NCBI RefSeq assembly: GCF_037975245.1
Contig: NC_092572.1
Span: 32,895,989-32,959,988 of the forward strand
Length of the DNA stretch: 64,000 nucleotides
Origin: Apostichopus japonicus
Lineage: Eukaryota > Echinodermata > Holothuroidea > Aspidochirotida > Stichopodidae
Direction: 5' to 3'
The notes beneath the pieces are model-generated. The model was given only the letters and a program-made list of their open reading frames with translations, was not told the origin of the DNA and made no database searches. Below, piece by piece: positions 23,190-36,834 of the stretch. Within the stretch, counting starts at the first letter, position 1. The number at the start of each line of letters is the position of its first letter. The translations under genes and the position numbers were made by a program.

Positions 23190-25690
23190 TCACACCATGA
23201 AGGATGAAATAAGCCATTACTACTACTGCCAGACATCAATATAGGTCAATGTTATGACCTTTAGAAACTGAGTCAAAGGGAGTGAAAACAAGAAAGGATT
23301 GAAATCTATTTTGAAAACAAGTCTATGAAGCAAACCTTCAAATTCACGACATAAAATTATAAGTAAAATAGAATCGGATATCGTCATCGATGTATTAATA
23401 AACATTCTCAGCAAATTTACACTTCCGTTTGCGTTTTAGGTAACAGTTTAAGGAAACCATGCAAACGGGCGTGACAAAGTGTTACCTAACAAAGGCCTCA
23501 AAGAAATGTTATCGTATATATATAAGCATTATGACGTTGTTAATACATAGAAACAGTCATACGCGGTATCCAGTGCAGTTGAGACGAACGGGGAAGGGAA
23601 AGGACATTGTACGGGTGAAATGATTTCAGTAAGAATATATAGTGGCCGGGGGTATCGGTGTCATTTATATACCAGTTTATTAACTCATCTTTAATTCAAC
23701 AAATGAAATTCAATGAGGAAGTTAATCTCGAGTTAAGGTTAATATAATGAATGGAATCCACAATGAACACCCCTCCCCATCCCCCTCCCTCACGCGTGCA
23801 GAGACGTTAATGATTAACACAATGAACGTTGACTAGGAGAGATCCTCGAGGAGTAAGAAAAATACAGGAAAATTTAAAAAGTTTAAAATCCTGCATGCAT
23901 GGAGATGATTCAGATATAGCCCAAAATACGCTATAAAATCAGATAATGGTCACCGTGTGCTACATAGAGCAATATACTTCACGATCGTTTTATTATACGC
24001 TCTTGAATATTTGGTAAATAGGTTGAATCTTTCAAAAAGCACTTGTTTCTAGAAAATTGAGATGCACTTGAAGAGAAAGTTTTAATTAAAGACTCATAGA
24101 GCGTTTTCAACATTTTGATTGGGACAAGATTTTTTTTTATCCCAACCTCACCTATACCAGCCTCACCTGTTTTGAGAGTTACTGTATAGCCATAACCTTC
24201 TGTGTGACCTTGATGCAGGGCAGAAAAGAGTAAGAGGTTGATATTACAAGTTAGTATATAGACTACATATTACACAGAGATAACACTGTTGACAATATTT
24301 ATCTGATTAGTTTTCTTTTATTGCTTCCATTGACATTACAACATCAATACATATCAATCATTTCATTATAAGATTCTACGATATGAACTTATGATATAGG
24401 AACAGATAAATGGTATGAATATGTTGTAATTGTATCACAATGAGAGACCTGGATCGCCCCAAAGGGAACAAGTGTATTTGGTTGTAAACATTATATATTT
24501 GTACAAGCATAGAGAAACACAGAAGATACCAAGAACAATACAAAGGAAAGGAATAATTATTTCTTTGGGAATATATAATATCATAAACAGATATTGCAAC
24601 ACAATGATTTCTTCCATATTCATCGTTAGTCGGTGTTGGTATAGTATAATGTACTTATATTCAGTTTTGCGGGACGGGGCTTGGGTTATATTGGTAAACT
24701 TTATGGCTTCATAAAATCATATTGCCTTAAAGCAAATACGACAAAAACTGAATTACAATGAAGAGATAATGAATATTCATTAATCATCAACCAGCACCAT
24801 TAATAAGAAGAAGCAAAATAACGAGAAGAATGAAAGATATGTATGGAGAGCCGATCATCGCATTTAGGGTTAATGTTAAATATACAGAACATTATCTTCG
24901 TTACTATCATGTTAAAAGCTTACTATAATACGTCGAAGTCACGTGTTCCTATTGTCTTCGGAGAAACATCACTAGAGATCATCATATTGGAACAAAAAAC
25001 TGGATTGAAAAACAATACATGTCATTGTTATAATTAATGTCTAAGACAATGTTTTAGTATGATTTTGAGTAACACAATCAATGGTATAACGGTAGACAGC
25101 CAGTCTTTGTTATTATGATAACATTTAACAATATTCTTCTAATATTCACTGTATTACGCGTGAGTAGATTAATTCATAATATATAGGAGGAACGAATGAA
25201 AAGTAACTAAATCTTGAAAGAAAGTAAAATGAATGAATGGTTTAAGCAGAAAGCAGTTAAACAACTAATGACTATATAATTAGAGCAAGTATTAGTTAGA
25301 GTCTTATAATTGTTCTAAATCGAAAAAAAAATATCGGAATATGAAGAAATAAAAAAGATCTGAAATAAAATGAAACCAGTAGAACCATTTATAAAGTGCA
25401 TTAAAATAACAATGAAAGAATAAAATGAAAAGTATATACTATAGAGAGCCGATCTTTGTATTTAAGCTTTAATACGCCAAAATTATGAAATGCTAAAAGA
25501 ATTTACTTTTAACGTTCTGCGTATATACCTTATTAAAGAAGATTGTTAATGAAGCAATTAATGAAGTCAAATGTAAAATGTCAAAACTTCTTCAAATCTA
25601 CAATTCTTGTATCTAAACAAATATTCAAGAATCGATATCTCCAAATCAAATTAATATTTGGCTAAAATGGGTAACTGACCTAAAGTGACT
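23190..25690. other. Non-coding, no recognised feature
   Basis: AT-rich sequence. Open frames at 24430-24714 (plus) and 24435-24623 (minus) overlap each other and match nothing known to me. Confidence 0.4.
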
Positions 25691-25695
25691 TGCTC

Positions 25696-26003
25696 ATCGA
25701 TTGCTTACCTATTACATAATATTTAAATGATCGATAGCTTACCTATCACATAATATTAAAATGATCAATAGCTTACCTATCACGTAATATTATAATGATC
25801 GATAGCTTACCCATCACATACTATTAAATATGATTTATAGCTTTCTTATCACATAATATTAAAACGATCGATAGCTTACCTATCACATACTATTAAATAT
25901 GATCGATAGCTTTACCTATCACATAATATTAAAATGACCGATAGCTAACCTATCACATAATATTAAAATGATCGATAGTTTAGCTATCACATAATATTAA
26001 AAT
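25696..26003. repeat. 34-bp minisatellite, nine copies
   Basis: Nine tandem copies of a 34-35-bp unit run from 25696. The best-conserved part reads ATCGATAGCTTACCTATCAC followed by ATAATATTAAAATG. Within each unit GATAG and CTATC form a five-base inverted repeat around CTTAC. Copies differ by scattered substitutions and one-base indels, so the array is moderately old. Confidence 0.92.
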
Positions 26004-26009
26004 ACTCGT

Positions 26010-27070
26010 TGGTTTGATTCTCCTTTAGTCTCACAAACAAATTGAAACTTTAACGTGTACATGATATTACTATATCCGACTGACTATAGACGTGCATGCC
26101 AAATATGAAATATTGTTGATACTAGCCGTAACTATGGCGGGGTTTGGGTAAATGCAGACTTTGCGATTGGAGAGGGCCGTGCGTGTCCCTCGTAATTACG
26201 CAACTGACATTAATTCCAATTAGACAAGTCAACTAATTCAATTAATAGTAGTTAGTAGTGTATTAATAAAACAGAGAAATACATCAAAATTACAAAAGTT
26301 TACATTTTTTACAAACAATCAAATTTACAAATTCGTTTTTTTTTTGTAATTCAAAATAAGGTGTTTGATGCACTTTAAAGATAACACTTCAAATTTATTG
26401 CAATGCAAAAGTACTATAGAATGTTAAACGGTTGCTAGAGTCAATAGTAAACCGATAGAATACTTGTTTTAAAATATTACCCACGATTAAAATATACATA
26501 TGTCATTATAACACTAGTTTGAGATATTTGGCAAAATTAACCCTGGAATGTCTTTATTTTCTTTGTTTTTTTTGTAACAATACTAACCGGACTATTGCCC
26601 AAACTAACTAGAGTTTCCTGGTAGCACATTTTAAAGATATGGAATATATCATATCATAAAAATCTTATGTTAGACCAAAAGGCATTTTTCTTGACAACCC
26701 TTTCAAATTAATCTTAAATATACGTACACTCGATCTAGCGTGGGTGGCTTCATGTACTTAAAATGCTCACCTAATTTGTTTTAAGCCTTTCAAAGCCCGA
26801 TATTGATTGAGCGAATTTCTTCTTAAATGCTGTTATGGCAAACATTATAATAATGGAGATTAATACATTACACCTTAATTTATCCCCAAACACGAACAAC
26901 GTATCATATCTGGAGGGTAAAATTAATCATAAATGCCTATATCGTAATTACGATTGTTATTTCGAGTTAATGAATACACGAGATGGAAAGTAGGTAAGGA
27001 AGAAGTGTCCCACATTTTAAATTTTTCATGCTAAAGTGCCCTTCTAAGTTATTGGTCATTCACAATCACA
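26010..27070. other. Non-coding, no recognised feature
   Basis: AT-rich DNA with short T-runs (26336-26345). No open frame worth reporting. Confidence 0.4.
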
Positions 27071-27074
27071 TGAA

Positions 27075-27210
27075 TAGGCCTACTGTAGGTAAATTAGAGT
27101 GCGACAGTCAGAAATTTCCACTGTCGCACTCCAATTTTACAACTACCGTCAGTTTTATCAAGTTTGGGGGTGAGACACCGCCCCCACAACCCCCATTTTT
27201 AGCGACGTCC
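27075..27210. mobile_element. Palindrome-bearing repeat, copy 2 (inverted)
   Basis: This is the reverse complement of the repeat at 20666-20790. It has GAGTGCGACAGT/ACTGTCGCACTC arms (palindrome at 27097-27131), CAGTTTTATCAAGTTTGGGG, a C/G-rich block and a final AGCGACGTCC. The palindrome centre has mutated, so its arms are perfect over only 12 bases. Confidence 0.75.
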
Positions 27211-27214
27211 TTTT

Positions 27215-29425
27215 CTTAAACACACGGCGATGCACTGTGTCAGCATTCTTCCTAGTTTAATGTCTATGCATGTCAATCACATTTTCATGCGTTACGTGAT
27301 TAAACACCTGTACAGCTATTGTACATGTCCTCGTACATCACTTGGTTTCCCATTGAAATTATCAAAGAATGTACCGCTGAAGGTCACCTTGACAATCGGT
27401 AAACGTGCATCTCTGTTTTACAACTACGTTAGCCAAGAAATAACAATTTAGGTTTCTTTCATTTAGTTATTTAGAACAGCGAAAATCATCTTGGTTAATT
27501 GTTCATAATTTTTTCATAATTATTTTCACACTCAACAAGACTATTGTTGAGCTCATAAATTCCTACAAAATCACGATGTTTGGGGTTTCTTTGATTAAAT
27601 CTTATTTTGAATTTTGATTTCTTTTTCTTTTTCTTTTCTTGTAACAACAGTGTCGCGTTGACTGTTTAGAAGGCGAAATGTTAAGGCTTATGTGGAGTTT
27701 AACGCTTAAGTTAAGAACGGCGCAATTCAATAGCGTCGATGAATAAAATGTTTCCTCAAAAGCGCTACTGCGATACTTAACTAAAACGGTACGTGTTTTT
27801 TGCACCAAATAGTCGTTATCCAAAGCATTCTAAAAAATTTCGCGATTTTAACGATCAATCAATGAACAATATTAAGAAGACGTTTTACGAATAAATTCAC
27901 ATTTTTGTACACGATTTACGCAATGACTTACTGATTTGTTAACATCCAAATGGACATTATAGTAATGTTTGCCTTGTTGGAGTCATATTATATCGTTGCA
28001 TTTCGTTGAAATACTTAGGGTGGTTTTTATTTTCTTCAGTTAAGTGTATTTTTCTTGTAATTGCCTATAAATTTGTTGGGAAATGTAATGTCAAAATAAG
28101 AACCTGTTGTTGGGACGGGTGTTATTTTAGCAGGAAATTCAAGAAAGTGATGTCAAATATATAAACTCTTAGAAGAAAAGGGGGGGTTGGTATCAGGAAG
28201 GAGTTGTAGGGTAAAGTCGTTCATTCAATGACAATTGAAGAAAAAGCCATTGATATGACTATGATATTACTTATATAAGACAACTTGCCTGTTAATATTA
28301 TACATTTTTTAGGGGAGGGGGCAAGTGGTGGGGGGTTAGGGAGGTGTGAAATAGTTACAACAATTTAGAATGTTAAAGATAGAAAAATGTATTAAATGGT
28401 GGAAGGCATTCAAAGTTTTGTCATTGGTGGGGTTATAGGAAGGTAGTAGAGAGGTTAAGTAGTCACGCGATATCAATTAAAGAAAGTATACAATAGATAC
28501 ATTCAGCTGATTATATGAATATGACTGCTTGTCTAATAATATTAGATGTGGAGGGTTTGAGGTAGTGTGAAATAGACATACAATGTCAAACAACGTAAAT
28601 GTCTGATATTTGACAAACGTTAACTATTTAATCGTCACAAATTATCAGTCTAAATTACTAACGATGATAAAGTATCAATCGTATATACATTATGAGCGAT
28701 ACGCAGATGTTAATAAGAAAAACATTAATCTTTACCATCCTCTCCATTAATGAAGAAATTGTGATATGATGAACTCGGACAGATGTGCATAATACTGAAA
28801 TTACGTCAACGGTTATCCTTCAAATAATAAGGTCCATGAAAAGAAAAAAACTACACTTTTGGTCACGTATGAAAGTTGGAACGTGCATCTAATAATGTTA
28901 CTGGAATTCACCATCATATGTTTGTATTATTAGTTTTGTCATTATTATTCAAACCACTTAGGAAAGGAAAAAGACAATAGCCATCGCCTGCCACACTGTT
29001 TGCAAATACAAAGATTCAGTTAAAAGGTTTAGCACTGTCGTGGAGTGCATCTATAGTATTGCAAAACAGAAGTGAACCAATTTTATTTTCTTAATCGTAT
29101 ATATGCATTCCTGGAATTGCAAATGTTATTCAGACCGTTCTATACTTGCAATTAATATAACTGCGATATGCAAATAGGATGGACTGTGGACGCTGCTTGA
29201 CTTACAATATTTCAGTAAAAGTAGTGTTATGTTCATAATTGGTGAAACAGAGAAATAAAACAAAAGGGTTGTTAGCATCCATTCAATTACCATATAAATA
29301 TAATAACTCAATCTGATAATTGTAATCCGTTGGCCATAACATGTTGGAACCAACCGTCAGAGAACTAATGAGTACTGGATACCAGGTTCAATAAACCGCC
29401 TGGATGGTAGGTAAAGCTACGCTTC
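27215..29425. other. Non-coding, no recognised feature
   Basis: This includes G-rich patches near 28180-28190 and 28311-28345. Short open frames (27230-27451, 27602-27823, 29126-29353) are unrecognised. Confidence 0.4.
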
Positions 29426-30719
29426 TACACTGTAAAACCCAACCGGTAGATGAGCTTTCTGAACAAGGGTTATGACAGTCAGGATGACTCAATAATGTTA
29501 AAATAAGCGTTACAACATGATTTACGTAAGTTTTATGCGGAAACGTAGATCGACGTATGAAGACATCGTTGTTTCAACTTGTGATGGTCGAGTATCAAAA
29601 CATTTCTACATGAAAACGACTGGAAAGAGAAGACTGTGCGTATTTGCAACAAAATTACCGGTAAGTGATCGCTCGCGCGCGTATATCGACTAAGTAGATA
29701 ACATACGTCAGGGGCCAGCTTTTCCAAGACTTGGATGATTTACGGTTCGTATTTAGAATGATTAATGCTCAATACAGTAATGATATTGGCAAAGATTCGA
29801 CTGAATCTGAAATATGTTGTTAATATTAGCCCAAGTCAAAGTTTAAAACTTGCAGCATGAAATTATATGCGTGATTGAATTGGATTAGAAAAGTTACTAT
29901 TTCAACAGCCTAGCCTACAAAATGTATAAGCTCCATTTCACGTTGAGCGTAGGCTGTGCATTAGGTTAGGCTATAGAGCTTTACAGATAGGCCTAACCAT
30001 TAACAGTTGCGCAGTGTGAGACAAAGGAGTAAAACATTCGGTTCATCAGCATGAGCTCATGTGGTTAATACATGGTACTGATTAGCAAATTTGAATGAGG
30101 TATAATTTAGAGATATGTTTTTTGTGATTGGCAGTGATAGTGGTCATTTTGTACTAGCAAATATACAAACTATTATTGTTGATAAATCAATGGATGGCTT
30201 GTAGTAAAATTGCATAAATCTATTTTTCAAAGCCACATTGGAGCATACAAAGTGACAGACTGAAAACTATGATCAAGTAGTTTGTCCAGGTAATCTTAAA
30301 GATTACTACCCTCTAACTTCCTACACTATCAGAGAAGCTAAAGTGGTTGTGTTGAAACACTTTGTAGATATACATGAAGAACAATAGGAGTTAGGCTACC
30401 CTAAGTTTGAATTGTCTGTGATAAAGCATGAGCCTTACTAAACGTTAAAAGATGCAGTACTTGGATGACATTTACATGCAAAATATCTACCCATGCAAGT
30501 AGCCAAGAGTAGATGTACAGTAGATATGGTGCCATACTGCATATTTATGCAGTGCATTAGTTATACTGCAGCTGAATGGGTTGTTGCACTTACTGCTAAA
30601 ATATTACTATGTGGTACAGTACTGTAATTCTTAGGGGAGTGTACGAAACGATATAGCCAGCTTCTAACTCACTTACATTGTTCTCTTTTCATGCATAGGA
30701 TTGCTCAGAAATTGATACT

Positions 30720-32070
30720 ATGTACAAATTGAGGGTAGTGTTGTCACCAAAGGACATTCAGAAGGTGTCCCTTGAGCAACGTCCAGAGTCTGTTGAAAAC
30801 CTTATGGAAACTTTGAAAGATAAGTTAAGCCTTGAAGGCAGTTTCACTTTGCAATATGCTGATCCAGACTTTGGCGGTGAGATGGTGAATCTGACTAATG
30901 CAAATGATTTACCAGAGACATGTGCATCTGTCCAAGTGATATACACTGAAGTTGCTGAAGATCAGTGCTATCGGAGTAGTACACCCTCACTGTCATCTGT
31001 CGGTTCATTTGGAAGCTCACACGACACTATGAGTGTTACTTCAAATGATGACATACAGTCGGTAGAAGCCAAACTGAGACAAGGGTGTTGGCCAGAGGTC
31101 TTTCAGGTACCTAAAGTAGGCCCAGAGCTTGAACTGGTTTTTGAAGATGGTAATAGAAGGTATCTGTCAGAAGGAAAAAAGCACCTTGACTTAAGCAAAG
31201 ATCACAAAAGTCAGTTCCTTGATGAGATTGCTAACCGCATTTGGGAGTACAAAGCTTATCCAACACAAATGGAATACACTGAAGTAGCAAAAGCAATCAT
31301 GAGGACCTATCCTTGTTTGGCTGAAAAGGGAAGTTCCTCTGGCTATGATGAAATGCTTAACAGCATCAAATTTAAGATGGGTAATCTTAGAGCAAAAATG
31401 AGAAAGTTGGACTGCATGGAACTAAAGGTTAGCTCAAGGAAGCGCTCCTACCCTGGAACGTCTTCATCAAAACACAAAAAACCAAAGAGCAGAAATAAAT
31501 TACTTACCAGACATTCCAATTGGAGAAGATGCAACAAGTATGGAGTCTTATTGAGAAAACTTTTGCACAGAAGTTCAAAAGAGAAACAAGGACATGGACA
31601 AGATTTTAAAAATGATGATAAGGACCTATGCATTTTTTTTAACCCATGGATGTCAGTCACCATTACTTATTTTGTTTGTCACTAATATCTGCACTAAATA
31701 CCTGTAAAATTAGTTTATAACTGTATATTATATATGGTCTTACCCAGGATTCCGAATGGCAGTTGACTACCATCGACAAATGCAGTTTACAAGTTGCATT
31801 AATACTCTCACCTTGGAAATGGCTTTCTATAATATTGCTACCTGGCAAAAGGGAGCCATCTTCTTTTCATGGGGCAAACTTAACTAAATATCGTTTTCTA
31901 CATTTCTCATTTTATTCTTTCAGTTGAAGGCTGAGTTTTCGAGGTTAAGCAACCTTGCTCTGGACAGCACTTTCTTTTCTTCACTCACTAGACAAACACC
32001 TTGACAGAATGGTGGAAATATTGTCAACCAGACAAAAGTTTCAGGACTTGTTTCACTTTGAGACAGGGGT
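30720..32070 (+). pseudogene. Decayed PB1-like / SAMD3-like family gene
   Basis: An exon preceded by an acceptor (TTTTCATGCATAG, ending 30699) starts at ATG 30720. Residues 1-78 look like a PB1-type ubiquitin fold (acidic stretch QYADPDFGGEMVNLTNANDL), followed by a serine-rich linker. From about residue 122 comes a block WPEVFQVPKVGPELELVF to KMGNLRAKMRK. To my knowledge this resembles the multi-copy animal proteins annotated 'sterile alpha motif domain-containing protein 3-like'. The frame then breaks near 31485. The family-like sequence AEINYLPDIPIGEDATSMES resumes one frame over, hits TGA at 31552 and continues as TEVQKRNKDMDKILKMMIRT. A later exon (acceptor TTCTTTCAG, exon from 31924) gives LKAEFSRLSNLALDSTFFSS, then after another frameshift LDKHLDRMVEIL. 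Two frameshifts and a stop argue for a pseudogene. The family match is from memory. Confidence 0.7.
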
Positions 32071-32079
32071 AGGCTATAT

Positions 32080-34385
32080 AACACATTCTGTAGTGTATGG
32101 TATGATCAGATAATACAAGAGCTCATTCATCTATATGCTTGTTTTAGCAATACTTAAAATACAGTAAATAAGAGTACATACTTTTTAGTAGAAATTACCT
32201 TGTGACAATTTAACAGTTACATTTTGCATTGTGTGTACAATATTACATGCAAAACTAGCATAAAGGTATGCTGTATTTGCCCCAAATATACCAGAAATTC
32301 AAATTCGGTCACCTTTGGTCAAAATTCTTACACTGTTTTTATTACCACCTTGGAGGAAATTTACTTTAATTTTGGTTTGTTTCATTTTTGCATTCTACTG
32401 TATATGTTAATAACACCATTGGTTTATTTGATCCATCGTAAGTACAAATTGTGTCCTGGATATAGATTCAAGAAAAAGGGATTGCTGAATATTTTTGCTA
32501 ATGACAGCTTAAACAATAATATTCTTTAGTTAAAGAAGTTAATATATTGCTGTTTTAGTGTAATTTATCAACAAAAAATAAACCGTCAGGCTACTTAAAT
32601 AACCCTCTTAACAATTTGAAACCATGCCTGTGGCATTACATTCCATTATAAACATTCATAGTTATCATGCATCTGAAGTGTTTAAATAGTTCATGTGGTG
32701 TCCAGAGAGATATTGCAAAACTCCATTTGACTGGTAATTATCTTGTTTCTTGGTAAATCTTGAAAATGTGTTGAAACAAATTGTAATATGGAACAGGATG
32801 CCATGGGAAATTGTTTTTCTGCTTTTACATTTCAACTTATGAAGAATTGTTGATTGGGTGAATAGGCACAAATAATAATCATTGTAATAATCAAAGAGCG
32901 AAACAAAGTTAATTTTATGATATGCCGATGTTTTCTTCAGGCAGAGAAATGACATAATAGCCCACACCTCTAGTGAGGTGGAAGGATCCAAAAATGTCTG
33001 AAAAAAATTCTATCAGGCTTAAACTCTAGTTTACATTTTCATTTTTATTCAGAGCCATTGTTTGTCAAATAATCACTTTGTACTTGCTTAGTTATGGAGA
33101 ATTTCTAACAGCTTGCTTGCATCAATGTGATTGGTATCATAGTATATGTTTCAGAAATAATTTGCAAAATTTGAACTTACAAACATGTTCATCCTAAACA
33201 AAGCCCAATGAGGGATGTACTGTGAAATCATTTACAGGAAGTCAGTATTAATATTATATATACTGATAAAGGAAAATGCATCAGATATCTGTGTTGTGAT
33301 GAAACTATTCAAATCACAGTAATACAAGTGTTTGAAGGATCCAAAAACTGGCAAAAGACAGGATTGACAATGAAATTCTTTCAAAGTATTTTGTGTCCCA
33401 AATGGGTAAAAATAAAGTGCTTTGCTGTAAAGATCTAAAAAACAAACATTTTTCATTATGACTTTACTTTGCATGCAGGTTTTCATGAGCAAAGACTGTT
33501 GTGCTTCCTCTCAGATTATTAAAAGAGTTTTACAGAGTTGCTTTATCTTATGATTAAAATGTAAGTTTTTGAGTACAAACGACCAAACAGGGGCTATTGC
33601 TGAACCCTGGCTTGATTTCATATACCCCTTTCTAGGATGAAAGGTTGTATGTGATTCCCCAAACATATCCTTAGCTTTCATGGGAACTAGTTTCATGGTA
33701 ATTTCTAATATAAGGGATCAAAATTTCCTGAAAAGAAATTTTTCATATCATTGAAAAGATGAAGTTCCTGTCCTATGCTTGGTTTTCACAATTGAACAAT
33801 GCTCTTATCCATCATAACTAGTCTTTGTCATAAAAACAGATGCAAGAACAATTGGTCGCATCACTATAGCTTTGCTAATGACAACTTTAAGTGCATTCCT
33901 TTAGTTAATGAAACATTGGTGTTTTGAGCATCGTTGCCTATTTACATGATGATGTAATTATGATTCACCTATAAAACTATTTGCCACAAATTATAAGTCT
34001 AGCTAAAACAATCATATTGTAAATGGCTGAGAGGAGTGGTTACTTCTTACTTCTTGGCTTTTAACAACATTGGTTATTTCCAGCAGCCATAACATAATAA
34101 TTTTACTTCTGTATTTCATACCAAAGAACACATGCACTTGAAATTGGTATTTACTATCTCAAAAGAATCATGGAAATGAATGATTGCAGCAGGCATGTAC
34201 CCATGCTCCATGTTCTTCTGTATCTCATTATTGATACATTTTGGCGTTGTTTCCACCGATAAAAGTATTAGGCACTTTTTATGCGTTTGATTGTTTCTTC
34301 TATTTCCTTGTTAAAGTACATTGTTACTGACTTCAGAGGTTGAAAATAAAGTTGTGTTGTTAACTTAGCAATATATAGTTTTCTT
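32080..34385. other. Non-coding, no recognised gene
   Basis: AT-rich DNA. Open frames at 32224-32529 (plus) and 32665-32991 and 33232-33492 (minus) are of low-complexity composition and unrecognised. They could include the 3' untranslated region of the decayed gene. Confidence 0.4.
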
Positions 34386-34387
34386 TA

Positions 34388-34812
34388 CTAAAATTGTCTG
34401 TTGTCATAACTCAATTAAATTGAGGTAACCCGCTGCCTAGAATATGCCAAGTAGCGTCAACTTAAATATTCAAAGTTAACTGGAGATGATGGAAAGTGGG
34501 AAAAACTTGAATTGGTCTTGTCAGTTTAAAGAGGAAAGGCTATGCTGTATCAGCTCTAAAGTTTTAGTTACCATAACTTGCCCAGGTTTTTCTCAAAAAA
34601 AGATAAAGATTAAATTTGTTGGACTTTGCTGATATCTGTTGCCACAACTGATGAACATGAAGTAACAAAGTAAAACTAGTGAGTTGGTTGTAACCACTAC
34701 TGTCAAGTCTTACTTATGGAGTGGCTGGGTTAGTAGAGTGAACTTAAAAAAGTTAAGGCAGCGGGTTACCTCGACTTTTTCAAGTTGTCTTGACGTGTTG
34801 GGTTTTACAGTG
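34388..34812. mobile_element. MITE-like element with long imperfect inverted ends
   Basis: GAGGTAACCCGCTGCCT at 34422-34438 is repeated exactly inverted at 34756-34772. Outside it both arms continue with related A/T-rich sequence. The right arm ends in the clean CACTGTAAAACCCAA terminus, while the left terminus is decayed (TACTAAAA near 34388). The phrase AAAGTTAAGGCAGCGGGTTA is typical of an abundant animal MITE group. There is no coding content; the open frame at 34710-34913 is its translation. Confidence 0.65.
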
Positions 34813-34819
34813 TAAGGCA

Positions 34820-36660
34820 AGAAGTTCGAAACCGGTAAAGGTCTTAATTTCACTGTTGGTAACTGCCACCTGTATCGAACAATACTAGTTGTCACTCTCG
34901 GTAAGCACGTCATACCCCCACAAGAATGTCACTTTCCGTGTTTAACACTTCCGGTATCCACGCCATACTCCATCCGAGAATGGTAATAATGCTATCATCC
35001 ACATGGCTTATTATATACGCAGAAAATAACGTAATATTTAGTCGATGCAAAATATAAGTGAATTGGTTGGATACAAGCGCACGATCTGTATATGACTACG
35101 AATGTAACCTTTATATCGATTGACCTTAAATTTCCGCCTTTTTTTTGAAATCGCGTTCAGACAGCACTTACGTAGCTAAATTACTTCCTTTTCGAGAGTA
35201 CCTAAACAATGTGATAAGGCAAGAAGGGAAGCGTTCAGATTAACCTCAAAATGAAAGTATCTATTAAGTACAGTTCAATTACGTTTATCAAATAACATCA
35301 CGCGTTACACAAACAAATGCTCACTAGCATTACTAGCAACAAGATGTTACTTTCAGATTTTGCATTTGGATAATTTACTTTAAGATCATATTTGTTTAAT
35401 ATGTTAAATTGTTGTTTGTTTAACTAATATGATTCTTATTTATTCAGAAAGCTAGATATTTTTGTTATAGAAAATGATCGTCTGCGTTGAAATATAAACC
35501 CAGCGACGTCCTTAGTTGCAGGCAAACATAAATCCTGAACCGTTGAAAAATTGTTTATCACACAGCGAGTATTAGTCGTAAGGCAAAGCAAATTTTCAGT
35601 ACGTTTGAAAACTTCGTCAGCCCGTGATTGCAAGACTGGGTTTTAGCGCCCATCTTTAAATGATATTTATCCCATTAAAATGTTTTGCACAAATCGTAAA
35701 TGGTACCATAATCTGAAAATGTTGAAAGCAACGAACCCACAAAATCAACACATTTGCTACAATTGTTGTTAGATCCGGGGATTCTACGACTGTACCAATG
35801 AGCTCGACTTATTAATAGATGTACGTTCACTAAGTTTTCTTGGTTGCTATATTACTTTGATTGTGTTAAAAGTCGACTTGTAAGTTGCTACCACAGCTAT
35901 TCCTATCACGTGAATTTTAGTTAGACTAGAGGTCAGTTATGACTGCAGACTCCAGGCTACATATTTGTAAATTATCTCTTCGGTCGCTTTACTGATTTAC
36001 ACTTGCAACAAAATATACTTGATCATTATAAAGAGGGACCTAACATAAACATGTTACGAATTCAGTTCGTACAAGAGCATGTTTTCGTTTATTTAGCCTT
36101 GTGTAATGTTACTACGAATACAGAGATTTTGGAAGTGAATCATCTTGATACATAATCACTGGTCGACTTAAAATCATCTGCAAAGAAAATATTCAGATTA
36201 AAACGTTGGAAGTATAGAACTTTCCAGTCATTAGCAAAGGCTTTAACTATCGCAAATGTTATTTTCGTTAATTCTAGCCTACCATATCATACCATACCTA
36301 GGTATATCATATTACATACACAACTAAAGTCTTATCACTATACTGTTTGTTCAATTCCACGTCTTTGATTGTCTATTTTACAGGTTATAGAATTATTATA
36401 AACAGAATGTTAGCTATTCGTATCATCGTATGCCTGTTCAGAACTGATCTCAAGATGTTCGACATTGTCCGGTTTCAATTTTTGAAACTTATCGTGATAA
36501 TATTTGGATACCGGATGAAAAAGGTAATTGAATATACTCAGGAAACGATGTGAACTTTCCATGTAGTTGTTTCAAGCTACACACTGTTATGCGCACAATG
36601 GCGTATTACTTGAGCCCATAGAAGGTAATACACTAGATCAGTCAGTGTGTATTGACTTGT
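34820..36660. other. Non-coding, no recognised feature
   Basis: Short open frames (35436-35633 minus, 36347-36553 plus) are unrecognised. Nothing else stands out. Confidence 0.4.
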
Positions 36661-36661
36661 A

Positions 36662-36829
<168 letters not shown>

Positions 36830-36834
36830 AATGG

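Larger units (their letters stand above)
29428..34812. mobile_element. Candidate 5.4-kb element with CACTG-type ends
   Basis: CACTGTAAAACCCAA at 29428-29442 is matched exactly by its inverse at 34798-34812, and each is flanked outside by TA. Ends starting CACTG occur in CACTA/EnSpm-like animal transposons. If the two are partners, the element would contain the broken PB1-like gene at 30720-32070. Similarity stops abruptly after 15 bases, and the right end also belongs to a likely small MITE (34388-34812), so the pairing could be chance within one MITE family. No transposase is recognised. Confidence 0.35.

Noticed and set aside
32224-33492. Open frames of 86-108 codons after the decayed PB1-like gene
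   Set aside because: AT-rich with low-complexity composition, no recognisable domain and no splice context; likely chance.
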